Below are positions 1-11,919 of a DNA stretch of 64,000 nucleotides, piece after piece; position 1 is the first letter of the stretch; every line of letters starts with the position of its first letter. The stretch is from Triticum aestivum. Taxonomy: Eukaryota; Streptophyta; Magnoliopsida; Poales; Poaceae. The notes under the pieces are model-generated. The model saw nothing but the letters and a program-made list of their open reading frames with translations. It was not told the DNA's origin and did no database searches. The translations under genes and the position numbers were made by a program. Where the stretch lies: positions 38,305,293 to 38,369,292 of the forward strand of contig NC_057814.1 of assembly GCF_018294505.1 (NCBI RefSeq), written 5' to 3'.

Positions 1-1719
1 CATACCGCACGCCTCGCCGCTATTACCGCGTCGAGCCTCCGCTGTCCCTGTCGAGTCTCAAGGGTCGCGAACCCACACCACTCAACCCCCACTGCAGAGT
101 ACCACCGATCATCATTAACCGATGACGAGTTTCACGCTTTCATCAGACCACTGGGCTCCAGTCCGAACTACGTGTCACTCGCTTTTTTCCTCGCTGAATA
201 GACTTCGACTCTCTGTCGACTTACGCCGTAGCCCCTCAATCAGCACTGAGTGAAGTCCTCCAGACTCCAGCTCCACCTTCAACATGACTCCATGGTAGAT
301 GATCAGTCTACCCTCACACCCCGTTGACTTCAAACTCCGTGTGTACATCACCTTGAATCAACCCCGCGCCATAGTCTTGTCGAAGCCACACAAGCCCTCG
401 GGCCTGCGCCACGTGTTTCCACGCCCCAGAAGTCGGTCACCATCAGCATTCACCGATCCCACCACCGTCTTCTGTACCAACCGACTCACGTCGATCCGTC
501 AGACTGTCCAGTCCGACCCAGCCGAACTTATCCGACTGCAACAATACGCTCAAGGCTCCCAAATCATCTTTCACAAATTTCCATCCATTACACAATTCCA
601 TCTCAGCTGACATGAATTCCCGCAATGCTTTCAAGCATCTTTGTTGTGCCAACAAATTTTCCACCCTTGTCTGTCATAACCCAAGGTTTTCTGTCCCGTT
701 GAACTTCTCCACCTCAAATCAGGTACCCATTAACGCCATGGTTCTTCGTATGTATGACCCAGTGGAAAAACTTATTTGAGCTTTCCACGCAATGCCCCAA
801 GTACAAGAATAGACCTCCGCATACTACTAGCAAATTCCAACCCAAAAAAAATCTTTGGTCTTCTCACGTAGCTCCCTTGACACAAAATTTTAATGCTGGC
901 TAGTTGCCTTTGCCTTGCCAACGCGTACGCAAGAAGTACTCCTGATGGACAAGCTTGACGGATCTTTCCCGCTGACTGATTTGCCTGCCTGTCCGTGTAC
1001 TACGGAGACTCAGTCTCCTTTTGTTTCCAAAACAAATCTTCACCACAGTTCCACGCGTCAGGGCCTTTCAATGCAGCCTGCATAGGCCACCTGCACGCTC
1101 GGCTTGCTGGACTCTACCCATGAGTGCAACGGAACACACTTGGGGCCTCCGCCCATGCGTGCGTACTCCTGGGAAAAAAATTATATGAGACCAGGTCTCA
1201 CGGGCTAGCAGGTGAGACCCACCCTGATGGATGACACGTGGCATTCACAAATCATAAAGCATCTAATCTCTCCCCCCTGATTTCAAGTGAGGGGTGGGGT
1301 AGATGCTTTGTGATTTGTAAATGCCACATGCTAGCCCGTGAGACCTGGTCTCATATAATTCTTTTCCGTACTCCTGGCCCGTTGGCCCGACTGCTTGCCA
1401 GACTGCTCGCGCAAGTACACCCGACAGGGTTCCTGCCGCCGCATCTCAATCGATCTGGTCGACTCCAAGAGACCGACAACTCCTGCTGTTGCCCTCCTGG
1501 TCCGTGCGTGACACGCTTGCAGCCGCCATCGAGTTACTCCCGATCGGATTGATCCAATCCGCTTCCGTCGAACTCGCTGAACACTTCCGCTGCTGGATGC
1601 CGCCCCTTCCGATCTCGTCGAGAACCACGCCGCAGCCAGCGGCAGTCTCCTCTCGAACTATCTTTCCTCTAGATCAACACAATGCAACACCTCTGAACAA
1701 CCTAGCTCATGATACCACT
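1..1719 (-). mobile_element. Decayed internal region of a Ty1/copia-like retrotransposon
   Basis: On the minus strand, directly inside the LTR at 1720-2097, there is a primer-binding-site-like TGGTATCATGAGC (about 1705-1717). It resembles the initiator-methionine tRNA type TGGTATCAGAGC, with a one-base difference in length. The leader and coding region should therefore run leftward. No intact gag or pol frame survives. A 443-664 minus frame (MENLLAQQRCLKAL...) has the flavour of the start of a copia gag, but this is weak. A MITE interrupts the region at 1172-1367. The rest of the element lies left of the window. Confidence 0.45.
1172..1367. mobile_element. Fold-back Mutator-type MITE, copy 1
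   Basis: The 196-bp element is nearly palindromic. Its ends are GGAAAA...TTTTCC followed inward by TTATATGAGACCAGGTCTCA on both arms. The 9-mer GTACTCCTG occurs directly on both sides (1163-1171 and 1368-1376; the match extends to CGTACTCCTGG), which is a Mutator-size target duplication. One arm lacks a segment of about 25 bp (GGTGAGACC...GACACG) that the other keeps. A related copy lies at 6209-6424 in the opposite orientation. Confidence 0.8.
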
Positions 1720-2097
1720 TGTTAGAATAAACCTGAGGCATACCGTCGATCATCCGAGGACCAAGCAATCACACGAGCATGGCACCGAGATTTGTTAACG
1801 AGGTTCATCGATATGGCTACATCCCCGGGGTCAGACTATGGACGCTCCTCCCCATGACACCGCTACAATACCGCACTCGGTCGCCCTGGACACTGGCACA
1901 TGCCGCGCCGGCTTCCCTTGCGTTCTGGTGCTATTATGTTGGCACAGGTTATATCGTGTGTCTATCCCCGCTATATATTAGAGGCCTAGGATACAAGTGT
2001 CCTATTAGGACACGACTCCACATCCTATATAAACACAATACAACTCATAGTCCAACTGTAACCTACCTTATACACAATATTCGACACAACTCTAACA
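1720..2097 (-). repeat. Copia-type LTR (378 bp)
   Basis: The segment starts TGTTAGAATAA and ends CTCTAACA, so it has the TG...CA inverted ends TGTTAGA/TCTAACA of an LTR. The minus orientation is inferred from the primer-binding site just left of it, and a TATA-like AATATATAG lies on the minus strand near 1970-1980. The partner LTR would be left of position 1, so the target duplication cannot be checked. Confidence 0.6.
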
Positions 2098-4769
2098 CCT
2101 TCTTCTCCAAGTGCTGCTCCTTTGTTCCTTGTAGTCCTACATCAAGCAATCCAAAAACTAACCTTACCCCTTAAATATATATCCTGCCTATCAGGTAAGT
2201 TACCTCTGTGATATTTCCAGAAACTTTTAACTGCCCAGTTCAGTTTTAGAAGTCAATTATTACCTGTCTTACGACCAAATTGTTTTCATTGGACTTTTTA
2301 GCATCTTGTGATGTGTCCTGAAACTGAATGCTTTTGCTCTGGAGGACTGTCCCCATCACCTAGTTAATTTGAACAGGAGGGTAAAATTGTGTCGGGCCAT
2401 TTCACGAAAAATGCACGAGGAACGCAGTTCAAAGAAATATATTTGATTCAGCACTATCAGAGCTACTGCTGAAGTTTACTGATCACTGAAGTTGCCGAGT
2501 GCCCGACTCTAATAGCATCAGCGGTAATGCATCAGTGATGTTTTAGTTTAATGGGTATATTGCAAATTTATCTTAGACACGGATAAGTACAGTAACTTAA
2601 GCAAATAATTTAAAATAGGTGAGGAACCATGTTAAGATATTATGGAGAAAACTAACCATCTTTACGTGTTCTTCAAGAACTCGATGAAAGAATGATCATT
2701 GCGATTAAGCATCACTGGTCCAAAGAAATGTCAAAGTTACAGAAAGTTATTACTAAAAGATTTTCCAACTTCTCCATAAATGTCTTGTTTGTAAATCAAT
2801 GTCAGATGAAGAGGGTTGGAAAGGTTGTTTGTATCTAACAGAATACTTGCAAACCGAGGGCAACCCCGCGGGACATAATCAGGCGTGCCAGTTTAAATTA
2901 CGCACAATAGTTTAAATAGCTTCTTCAGAATTGTCACTAGCGAGGACTGTGCAAACTGCAAACTGAGCTCGCCTAGGAGACAAAAACAAGTGTGGTTATG
3001 AAGTAAATGTTGTAACCATATGAATCCTTCAGCAGACAAACAAAAAGTCCTTAGCAAGGGTAGACGATATTACCTCACCGTTTGATCTTAAAGCATCTTG
3101 TGCGAGACTTCGTACTACAGAACACGATCGATCGTTGCTAGGCCGCGTATTTGACAGTGGTGCACCATAGTTGGAGACCCTTATACGCGAGCCAGTTGGA
3201 GGCCCCGGACCGTATCCACGAGTATAGCAACTGATCGTGAGAGACTTCGCATTACAGATGCTGGTCGCTCAATGCGAGATTCTCTCGCTCGCTATAGCCT
3301 GATGTCGCATACTTGTAGTGGCGCATTATAGTTCGAGGCCCACATATGCGCAATAGTTCGACCCATGCAGCCTCTAGCGACCCAGGTCCTGTAGCAATTT
3401 TTTTTTTCAAAAACAGGTCCTGTAGCAAAATGACGACTGTAGCATTTTCAATTAGTGTAGAACATGGTTTTTGTAGTATTATTTTGTTTATTATAATTTT
3501 TCTGAAACATGAAAAATTAATTTTGACATTTTTTCTCAAATTCTCTAACACTTGTTTGGGAAAAGTGAAAATTTTTGTCTACGTAATTTTGTTCAATTTT
3601 CAGAATATTTAAGAAAACATAAATATTCGAAACTGAAAACTACGAACAAATTTTTTTTAAAAGGAAACATTTGTCAATTTCGTTTGAACATATTTGAGAA
3701 GCACAATCATTTTTGAAAAATTGCGATTTTTAAAAAAGTTCGTGTTTTCCAAAACTGTTAAAAACTTGATAAAAGTTTGCATTTAAACATGTTCAGGAAA
3801 TTCTGAACAATTTTTGAACATTTTCTAAAGTTTCTCAAGAAAATAAAAAGAAATTGATAGAAAAAGTGCTTTTTGAGAAGAAAAATATATTAGTATCGTG
3901 AAGATACCATAAAAGTAAAAGGTAACCCTGAAATAAACTCGCAAAGATAAAAATTTAAACAAAAGAAACATAATAACCAGTCTGGAACTTTCAACCTTCT
4001 AGGAGTAGAAGGTTCCCAGTCGTGTATGTACAAATGTGTCAAATATAATTAGGCCGAACAAACAGCCCAGCGAGCGAGTGGGCAAGTGAGAGCGTGCCTA
4101 GCAATCGCAGGGCGAGATTAATGGGCAACCCATATGAGTGGGGTGTGAGCGCTTGTTGCCCCCGATGATGGATGCCAAGTGAGCGAGCTAAAGGGGAGGT
4201 CCTGAGACGGCGGGAATCCTATTCTGGGCGTAGGTTCTGAGATAGCCAGCAAATGCGTATCGCTATGTACATATATTGGGGCAGCCCAAGTGGACTTTTT
4301 GGGAAGGTTCTAGAATCCCTGACAATTTTTTCTGTGTGTGTTCTTCTGTCGGTTATTTAATTTCATTTTTCATTTATATTTTTTCCTAATTTTTGAATTT
4401 CATAGAATAAGAAAGTAATAAATAAGTAAATGAAATTTCTGAACAGTGAACATTTTTCAATTAATTAATATTTTTTAATTCATGGAATTTTTTAAATGGT
4501 GTACATTTTCTAAATTCATGAATATATTTTAGACCACCAAAGATGTTTTGAATTTGCAAAAAAAAAAGAATTCACGTAAATATTTCAAATATGCAATTTT
4601 CTTGAAATTTGCGTATTTTTAGATTTATGAACACTTTTAAAGTCTTTGGAATTGTTTTGGTACTTAAGCGAATGGAAAATAGAAAACCAAACATATATTT
4701 TTTTTGCATGAATTATACATTTTTCTAGGGTAACATGAGTTGTACATTTTTTGAGACAACCTCGCGAAG
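2098..4769. other. AT-rich intergenic stretch, no gene recognised
   Basis: No coding frame looks real. 3104-3240 and 3241-3375 are a diverged tandem duplication anchored by GAGACTTCG with a period near 137 bp. 3390-3960 is very AT-rich with recurring TTTTGAA/TTCAAAA words, as in decayed Triticeae repeats. 4060-4320 is a GC-richer patch without recognisable coding. Confidence 0.4.
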
Positions 4770-5240
4770 CTTTTATTAATTCGTCACAATGTTTACAGAG
4801 ATGGATGGAAGATCTTTAGGATGTCCTAACCAAACACGGCAACCGTCCCCGAGAAAAAGAGCATGCTTCGCTAAATTGTGAGCTTCACAGTTTGAGCTCC
4901 TAAATTCATGACTAAAATTACGAAATTCAAAAGCCGCAGAATGGTCTACTATTTCATGTATGATCGCTTCATAGCCTGCCACATTATCCCTCTTCATGTC
5001 TTCAACCACCACTTTGCAGTCCGATGCCACATGGATTCGCCGCAAATATAGAGCGCCAAGGCTTCCCTTATGGCGAGTGCTTCGAGGGTTTGTGAATCCT
5101 CTATTTGCCTGAAAAATAGTGTCGAAGCTCCCATGAAAACCACGCCCTGATCTCTGAAAATTGCCCCAACTGCACCATAGCCGTGACGAGATACAGAAGC
5201 ATCCACGTTCACTTTTGCAACACACGCCTGAGGCCTTAAC
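4770..5240 (-). pseudogene. LINE-derived RNase H (RVT_3-type) fragment
   Basis: Two overlapping minus frames together give an RNase H-like fold typical of the C-terminus of plant LINE ORF2 and related orphan fragments. Seen in order are KVNVDAS (first Asp), a LEALAIREAL helix (Glu), VASDCKVVVED (Asp) and NCEAHNLAKHAL near the end. A frameshift lies around 5025-5065, and the normal upstream reverse transcriptase is missing because the homology stops at 5240, where a CAGGGCCGG end begins. It cannot make an active protein. Family knowledge supports RNase H; which LINE clade it came from is not resolved. Confidence 0.65.
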
Positions 5241-6208
5241 CAGGGCCGGTCCTGAGATTTCGGGGGCCCGGAGAGAAACTAAATCCCAAGGCCCTTAGCA
5301 TAAACATAGAAAAAAAACAGAAGGAAATATGTTGAATTTTCAGCCAAAGGAAATAATACTAGTAGTTTTTTTCGGAAAGGTGTGGCTACACTCGGATGTA
5401 GTACACCCAATTTTTGAAAAAACTGACGAAACATTTATTAAACATGATCCAGAAGTTACGATTTTCTGCGATATCAAACATGAACAAATGTTTTAGGGAC
5501 TTTCTAAATTTCATCCATAAATAATATTCGAGGATGTCTCACCAAAAGTAACAAAATCACAGGTCAATGTTTTCTGCATTTCTTAGTACACGCTTTTGTC
5601 GTTTTTGTAGAGAGCTCATCAAATGTTATTTGTGGATTAAACTTTGCAACAACCTAAAACATTTTATCATGTTTCATGTCGCAAAATTTCAGAATTTTTG
5701 TATCAAGTTTGATGTTGACTTTTTGGTTTTTGTAAACACGGGAGTAGTACACTTGAGAGTAGAACTCTTTGTTTTTCCCTCTTATAATTCTCCTTTTTAC
5801 TAATATATCCAGTAAAGATTAACCAAAATTTTGGATCACAATCTAAAAATTTGTACACCGTCGAGACTAGCAGACAATTTAATGGCCCATGATCACAACT
5901 ATCAGCGTGTCACCGTAATAAAAAGTTGATAACCCCAATAATACCTATGTATAAATAAACAGTATCTAATAAATCAATTCAGCTAGTTGCAATAGTGAAG
6001 CAGCGTTGTTGATAATCATTTATAATATTTAATCAATCATCACGGTAAAATCTCATAGCCCATAGACTACAATGTATAAATAAAGATCAGAGAAATACCT
6101 ACTCTTCTTTGTAACTTGTACGCAATCTCATATCTCGGAGAGTAAGAGTGGTCGCATGAAAGCGACATGTTTATCTCCGGCAGTTTGGTATCCGGCTCAG
6201 GCCTACCC
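5241..6208. mobile_element. Possible hAT-like element (weak)
   Basis: Position 5241 starts CAGGGCCGGTCCTGAG, which resembles the ends of grass hAT elements, and it coincides exactly with the end of the LINE fragment. A rough inverted match (CAGGGTAGGCCTGAG on the minus strand) ends near 6210. I could not find an 8-bp target duplication, so the right boundary is doubtful. The interior is AT-rich with no convincing coding frame. Confidence 0.3.
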
Positions 6209-6424
6209 TGACTAGAATTCTATGAGACCAGGTCTCACAGGTTAGCAGGTGAGATCCGCTCTGATGGATGATTCATGGCATTCACAAATCACAAAGTATC
6301 TACCCCACCCTTCACTTGAAATCAGGGAGGAAGATTAGATGCTTTGTGATTTGTAAATGCCACGTGTCATCCATCAGGGCGGGTCTCACCTGCTAAATAT
6401 GAGACCTGGTCTTATATAATCCCC
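6209..6424. mobile_element. Fold-back Mutator-type MITE, copy 2 (inverted relative to copy 1)
   Basis: Same family as 1172-1367. It has TATGAGACCAGGTCTCAC at one end, the reverse-complement arm at the other, and the GATGGATGA...TGGCATTCACAAATCA core on both arms. The central unpaired part is inverted relative to copy 1. Both arms are retained here. The ends have decayed and no clear target duplication remains. Confidence 0.7.
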
Positions 6425-6741
6425 CCTAACTCTAAGCGGCGGCGCCACGCATGCACATGAGATGAATATCAATGACCATGCAAAGGCGATCCATCCTCTC
6501 ATTTTGGGTGTCTGTTCGCCTGCGTGCAACTTGGTTGTACCGTAGTACTATTGTGGATTAAGGAAGTTAATCAGGAGCGATTTTTTCACGCCTACCCCTA
6601 ATTAATCGCATACAATAACTGCTACGTTTGTCAAATCGTGCCCTCACTGGTAAAGGAAGGAAATTAGGAATAACGGGCACCCCTAAAATAGAGATAGTAG
6701 ATTAAGGACCGAAATCATGGATAAAGAAGAAAATCGGACCA
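6425..6741. other. Unannotated spacer
   Basis: About 320 bp with no coding frame, repeat or RNA signal that I can support. Confidence 0.4.
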
Positions 6742-6750
6742 AAAAGACAA

Positions 6751-8488
6751 GGGCACTGATAGGCGCCGGCGCACCGGCTAAACTTTCGGCCGGTCAATGT
6801 GCGGCCATCCGATTTAACTACGTGTAGCCGTCGGATCACGGCCCCGAATCGTTTTTTTCTATAAAATAATCGCATCCAACAAAAAGCAGAGGGGAACACG
6901 AAAAAGCAGTGGCCGCCGCCAACACTCGCCATGGATGACCCAGGCAACAACCCTCGAAGCACCGCCGCCGCAGGTCCCTCGCCGCCGGTCGCCACCCTCG
7001 CCACCGGTCACCGCCCTCGCCGCCGGTCGCCACCCTCGCCACCGGTCACCGCCCTCGCCGTCGGTCGCCGCCCTCCCCGCTGGTCGCCGCATGCGTTTCT
7101 CGTCGGCACGCATGCAACAGAGTGCACGGGCACCCTGCTGTTGCAACTCCGGTAGAGATGACCGCAGCTCGGGTGGCGACGGGCGCCGCAACACCCGTCG
7201 TCGAGCTTGTGTTGTACCTCGCCCTCGATTTATTGGACGCAGCAAAAATTGCTGCCTGTCGTAGCAAAACAGCATGATGGTTCCAGCAAAAATAAAAAAA
7301 TGTTGGTAGCAAAATTGGGAAATTTGGGCGTTCCAACAAACCAAGAAATGGTGGTAGCGAAAATTGGGTATTGTTCCAGCAAATAAAAACACAAGTGGTA
7401 GCAAACATGCAAAACTGAGCCTTGGTTCCAGCAAAATCAAAAAGGGGATGGTAGCAAAAATTGACACTGGTTATAGCAAACCACAAAACGGTGGTAGCAA
7501 AAAATGCAAAAAATGGTGCATTGGCTCCAGCACCGGGAATGCTGGTTCCAGCTTCCGGTGATGCCCGCTGTAGCACCACGAATGCCGGTTGCAGCATCTC
7601 GCCCCCCATTGTCGCCAGTAGAGCCCCCCCCCCCCCCCCCCTCCAATATCTACTCTCGCCGTCCCGGTCGCTCGTCGGTCGTTGCTATGGTGGTTGCAAC
7701 ACCGGATGCGCCTTCATGTTGCTTCAACCATCGCCGCTCACCCTTGATCCAGCGAAAAATAACGAAGATTCCAGCAAATATCATGTCAGCAACAACTCAA
7801 CCTTGAAGCTCCCCAAAACGCTGGTGGTCTCATGAAGCAAAACCAAACACTAATTCTAGCAAAAGAAAACTGCGGTTCCAGCAAAAACAACATGAGCAAC
7901 TAGGAACTCCAGTGAACATTTCGAGCAAAAATTTACTCGGGTTCCAGCAAAAAAAGCTCCGCTTCCAGCAAAACTCACATCATAGGAAAAGAACCGACCT
8001 TGCAGCTCCCAAAAACGCCGGTTGCAGCTCCGGCGTGCACGGATGCAACTCCGCCGTCGAAGGGCGCAACTGATTGCAACACCAAAAAGGTTGTCCGCCT
8101 TGTTGCCGGCGGTGGCAGCACAACACTAACTCCGGCGCGAGGAAGCAGATTTGTGCGGCCGCACTGGCAGCTCGGAGTAGTCAACGCCGTGCGCCGCTGT
8201 GGCTGGCTGACCACAAATCCGGGGAGACACTCGCATCGGTGAGAAACAAATGGTTTGCAGTGGGGGACAGGAGTTGTGTGCCGCGCCGGCGAGGATGCGG
8301 ATAAAGATAAGAACTAGCACAGATGTGTTCTGGGGGCAGAAGAAAAAGGGGTGGAGGAGAGCGCATCCCACGCGCGACTGAATAGATAAGGTAGCTAAAG
8401 CGGTGTGTGGGTCCAACAAAGTGCGTTGTGCTGCGCGAGTGAGACCGGCGCAATGATTCGGCCGGTGCGCTGGTTTTAAACGTTTCCC
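6751..8488. mobile_element. Mutator-type element with CCAGCAAAA-rich interior
   Basis: The element starts GGGCACTGATAGG and ends with the complement of GGGAAACG; both ends carry GCGCACCGGC 18-24 bp inward. It is flanked by a perfect 9-bp direct repeat AAAAGACAA (6742-6750 and 8489-8497), the duplication size of Mutator-like elements. There is no transposase, so it is non-autonomous at 1,738 bp. The interior is GC-rich at both sides (CCACCCTCGCCACCGGTCACC-like tandem units at 6975-7090). The middle (7260-7980) is a run of degenerate units built on GGTTCCAGCAAAA and GGTAGCAAAA about 20-45 bp apart. Long open frames here are by-products of the repeats. Confidence 0.75.
7260..7985. repeat. Degenerate interspersed array of (T)CCAGCAAAA / GTAGCAAAA
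   Basis: More than a dozen copies of CCAGCAAAA or GGTAGCAAAA occur with irregular 20-45 bp spacing, giving repetitive frames on both strands. A C-run sits at 7623-7640. The function is unknown; it could be a structural remnant of a captured repetitive sequence. Confidence 0.6.
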
Positions 8489-8499
8489 AAAAGACAATC

Positions 8500-9365
8500 A
8501 TGGACAGTACGTAAATACTTCAGCATTTTGTGGGCCCTCTGGCTCTGGCACCAAGGCCCGGGCGGCTTGGCCTTCCACGGACTAGATGTTTTATTTTTAT
8601 CTTTCTGCACGTGTTTTCGACTTTTTAGATAGTTCCTTTCTGCGGTATTTTCAGCTTTTCGGTTTTTCACCGATCTTTCTTAGCTTTTGGAGGCACAGTT
8701 TTTCTTTCGTGAGAGGTACAGATTTGCTTCCGCGAGAGCCACGGTCGTGCCTCTCCAAAACGACATTTGGAAAGGAAAAAAAAGTGCTCCCGTTGTGAAT
8801 TTTTAGTGAAAAATAAGTTCGTCAAAACCTATCAAAATGGGATCTAGTTTTGAAAATCTCAACGCGAGGAGTCCAACGGTGAAAACTGTTCGAGATTTGG
8901 ACGCACGGTTTATGAGATAAAACATGTCGAATAAATGGATCTACGAAAAAGGGAAACTTCCCGGTTGCGACAAGTGCTGCACATGTAGCGTGCCACTTGT
9001 CGCAACCGGGGAGTTGGAAGTGATCTTTGGAGTACTCCTCGATTAGTAATTTCGCCTTTTTTCGGCATGCATATTATTACCTAAAGAGTGGGTTGATTTT
9101 AGTTTGCACATTATTACAAAAAGATTGGCCCTCGGAGAGGCGGGCTTGGGCCCCGGCTCAAAAGGGCACATTGCCTGGTCATTGGCGTTGTTCTTCGCTT
9201 ACTGCAAGCAGTAACAGAGCATCGCTCATATTGGACCAGCCCATGAGCTGCAACCTTTCATGTTGTGTCATTTTGCTATCAACAATTACCGACTTAACGC
9301 ATCAAATCATCAATATCATTAGATGCATCAAGGAATTAATTTTCATATTGCACATTATTAAATAT
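8500..9365. other. Repeat-like region with no gene; strong hairpin near its end
   Basis: No supported coding frame. Text such as GAGAGCCACGGTCGTGCCTCTC gives the impression of old Triticeae repeat sequence. The only sharp structure is the inverted repeat at 8955-9015. Confidence 0.4.
8955..9015. repeat. Perfect-arm inverted repeat (hairpin)
   Basis: CCCGGTTGCGACAAGTG (8960-8976) is exactly complementary to CACTTGTCGCAACCGGG (8994-9010), with a 17-nt loop. The pairing extends five more positions with one G/T pair, giving 22 bp. There is no T-run after it on either strand, so it is not an obvious Pol III terminator. It may be the recombined end of a fold-back element. Confidence 0.7.
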
Positions 9366-9369
9366 TGTA

Positions 9370-9461
9370 CTACCTCTGATCCAAAACAAGTGTGGTGGCT
9401 TTAGTTCAAAATTGAGCTGAAGCAGAATTAAAGCCACAACACTTTTTTGGATCAGAGGGAG
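9370..9461. mobile_element. Stowaway-type MITE (92 bp)
   Basis: The ends are CTACCTCTGATCCAAAA and the complement CTCCCTCTGATCCAAAA, flanked by TA on both sides (9368-9369, 9462-9463). This is the Stowaway/Mariner pattern of a CTCCCTC terminus and TA duplication. Confidence 0.85.
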
Positions 9462-9628
9462 TAGTTTTTTAATACGAATTTGTTGAAACTTTTTGAAGTA
9501 TGATTTAGGATCAATCTTATATGTGGAGTAACAAGAAACAAAGGGACTACATAAATTTTAGGCTTTACAAGTCAAGAAAAGAAAATACTCAGTTGTGATG
9601 ATATTAATAGGATCAAAGATCAACCTTT

Positions 9629-9822
9629 TTTTGCGAACAATCTGTGGTTGGGTGTTTATGAGGATAGTGGTAATCACAGACCACTAGGGTTCAAGTCCTA
9701 AACTTGAAACCGGTGTTCGCATTTTCCTAAAGGTGCTACAGGGGTAGGGTGTGTGTGCATGCGTTCCTAGAGGTGAGTGTATATGTGTATATATGAGCGT
9801 ACGCGTCTCTACCATGTTAAAA
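9629..9822 (+). mobile_element. tRNA-derived SINE, Au-like
   Basis: A box-A-like GATAGTGGTAATCAC and a box-B-like GGGTTCAAGTCCT are followed by a GGGTAGGGTGTGTGTGCAT body and a terminal GTTAAAAAAA. The insertion is bracketed by the direct repeat AAAGATCAACCTTT (9615-9628 and 9823-9836). The body resembles the Au SINE of Triticeae from memory; the family name needs an alignment. It has no coding capacity. Confidence 0.75.
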
Positions 9823-9836
9823 AAAGATCAACCTTT

Positions 9837-10429
9837 CTTTTTTCAGCCAAAAGATCAAACTTTAATATGATGTCACTTGTCGGCAAGATTATAATCTGTA
9901 GTAACTTTTTATTTAAGAGTTGGGACATGATGAGATAAATGGTCCAAGAGTAGAAGATACGATCGCCATCGCTACCGGTTGGTAGAGAACGAAATAAACT
10001 GGGAGCAGCCCAACGAAGGGAAGCGATAAAACTAACGATCATGGGATTCACGGGCCTCCATAGTTCTGCTTGGTTGGACTACTTCAGCTTATGGTTTTTT
10101 TCCTTCCTTTTCATTCTCTATTAGTTCTTCTTCTCTGTATTGGACCCAAGAGTGACTGGCTGTGTTGTCGTTGAATACATGACCGCTCCACGCGTAGACT
10201 ATAAGAAGATGAAATCCCCATTGCAGAGGAGCAAGAGGTAGCCTTCGTCAAGCGCTAACACCACACCATGCCACAAGACAAGTCGCAGCAAGTGCTCCTG
10301 CCAGGAAGATCTACAAGCATCATCGCCGCAGCCAAGAGCATGTAATATTTCAGACCTTCTAGCTTCTGTTATCATGGATGCCAAAGAACAACACCATACT
10401 TGATGGTCCTGCGTTGGAGAGTGAGTGGT
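9837..10429. other. Unannotated low-copy stretch
   Basis: No frame, repeat or RNA that I can support. Composition is mixed, without the AT-rich repeat words seen elsewhere. Confidence 0.4.
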
Positions 10430-11579
10430 ATTTTTAGGCCTGTAATAAACAATGCCTTTTCCATTTGCGTTGTCTTACATTGAACATATTGCCCCCCTTA
10501 GATAATTCGTGGAGGGGCGAGCCCGATCAAATTGGGACTGGTTTTTGTTTATGTTCTACATTGAACTGATAGTCGTGCCTGCGATGTTTTCTTTCTCCCC
10601 CCGCGATCATCGTCTCCATGGGTTTATGCTATGCTGCGCCCTTGTAGTTTGCAGTTTGCTCGTCCTCACTTTCTCCCATACAGACTGCTTTGATGCCTAG
10701 TATCATCAGTTCAATAAAAATATAATATTTGCCATCAACTTGTTGTGTTCCTTTTAACTTGGCTATAACTATTTCCGCAACTGTCACGTGAATTATTAGT
10801 GTGGTTTTGTTGCTCTCCACTCGTTCTTTCAAGCTATCGCGTGAAATATATAACATGTTAGAGATCAGTGTGGTTATAGCTATTCCCAGCTTTCACATGA
10901 AACATCTTACAAAGTGGTGATGATATTTGGTAGCAATGGCGTACGAAGGATGTTGCTTCATGGTTGATTCATGCATCCTCTTGCCTGATCTCTATAGTTG
11001 CTGCACCGTCACCCAACATATGTGGACGGCATGAAGGTGATCTCTTCATCCTGTTGTGTGGTTGGCTCCCCTGCGCTATATGCTGTTGATGCCGGATGGA
11101 CACCCGGTATGGCTAACGAGTGTTCTGAGGTTTCACAAACTCTTGTGGCTAGAGAAACAGAAGCAAGATAGCCTATCCATATTGTCATCATGTTCCACGT
11201 GCTCCCTTCCCCAGGTTGGGATGTGTGCGTCCCAGGTCAAAAAGTAAGAGGTGACCATATTGCTGTAGGACATGGTTTTCAATTTTAGTTTCAACAAAAT
11301 TTCAGCACCAACTGAAATCACTGAAATTCAGTTATTTCAGTTTGCATTTCAGCCAAAATGCCGAAATATTCATTTGAATTTAATTAAATATTTGAAATTT
11401 TCAAAAGATATTTCAAAAAATAATTGATTTCCTGTGTACTACTGAATTTGCTGAAATATTTTGACCGAAACGTAATATTTCAGTGTCTGCTGAAATTAAT
11501 GAAATTCAGTGAAATCTCACTGAAAGTGAAAACCATGTTGTAGGACATGTGGCGGAAGTCTTTTCCCATCTTAGAACAA
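10430..11579 (+). repeat. Dispersed low-copy block, part 1 (copy A)
   Basis: This segment aligns by eye with 54890-55455. Shared landmarks in the same order are AATAAACAATG, GGGTTTATGCTATGCT, CCCTTGTAG.TTGCAGTTT and GGCTATCCAT.TTGTCATCA. The corresponding part 2 is at 16411-18190, and the two were separated by a Helitron. It may be a decayed gene or promoter region; no conserved protein frame is visible across copies, so I assign no function. A MITE interrupts it at 11272-11536. Confidence 0.6.
11272..11536. mobile_element. MITE with ATGGTTTTCA ends (265 bp)
   Basis: The inverted ends ATGGTTTTCA...TGAAAACCAT enclose an AT-rich interior with many TGAAATTCAGT words. A 10-bp direct repeat with one mismatch (GCTGTAGGAC at 11262-11271, GTTGTAGGAC at 11537-11546) flanks it, which suits a Mutator-like or hAT-like MITE. 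Confidence 0.65.
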
Positions 11580-11859
11580 CTAGCAAAAGTGCCCGTGCGT
11601 TGCAACGATTAAATAAATTTGACATTTTACCTGCCATGATGGACTACTGAGGTGTAGATCCCAATCCTTCTTCTTCTGCGTCAGTTTATCTCTCCTTTGA
11701 TGCGGAACTGTTGGATTGTGAATACTGCAATTGCAAATGCTACCACAAATTAAACACGTCAAGTTAGAATTTCCTTTAGCTTCTAACACATTTTCATCAT
11801 AACCTTACTAATTATAAAGTAAAATTCTAGGTGATGACCACGTGAAAAACGAAAAGAAC

Positions 11860-11861
<2 letters not shown>

Positions 11862-11919
<58 letters not shown>
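11862..11919. repeat. (AC)n microsatellite
   Basis: About 28 uninterrupted AC units, inside the Helitron. Confidence 0.95.

Noticed and set aside
6859..7835. Overlapping long open frames on both strands within the CCAGCAAAA element
   Set aside because: They are produced by GC-rich and tandem-repeat composition; no domain, and frames on both strands are equally long.
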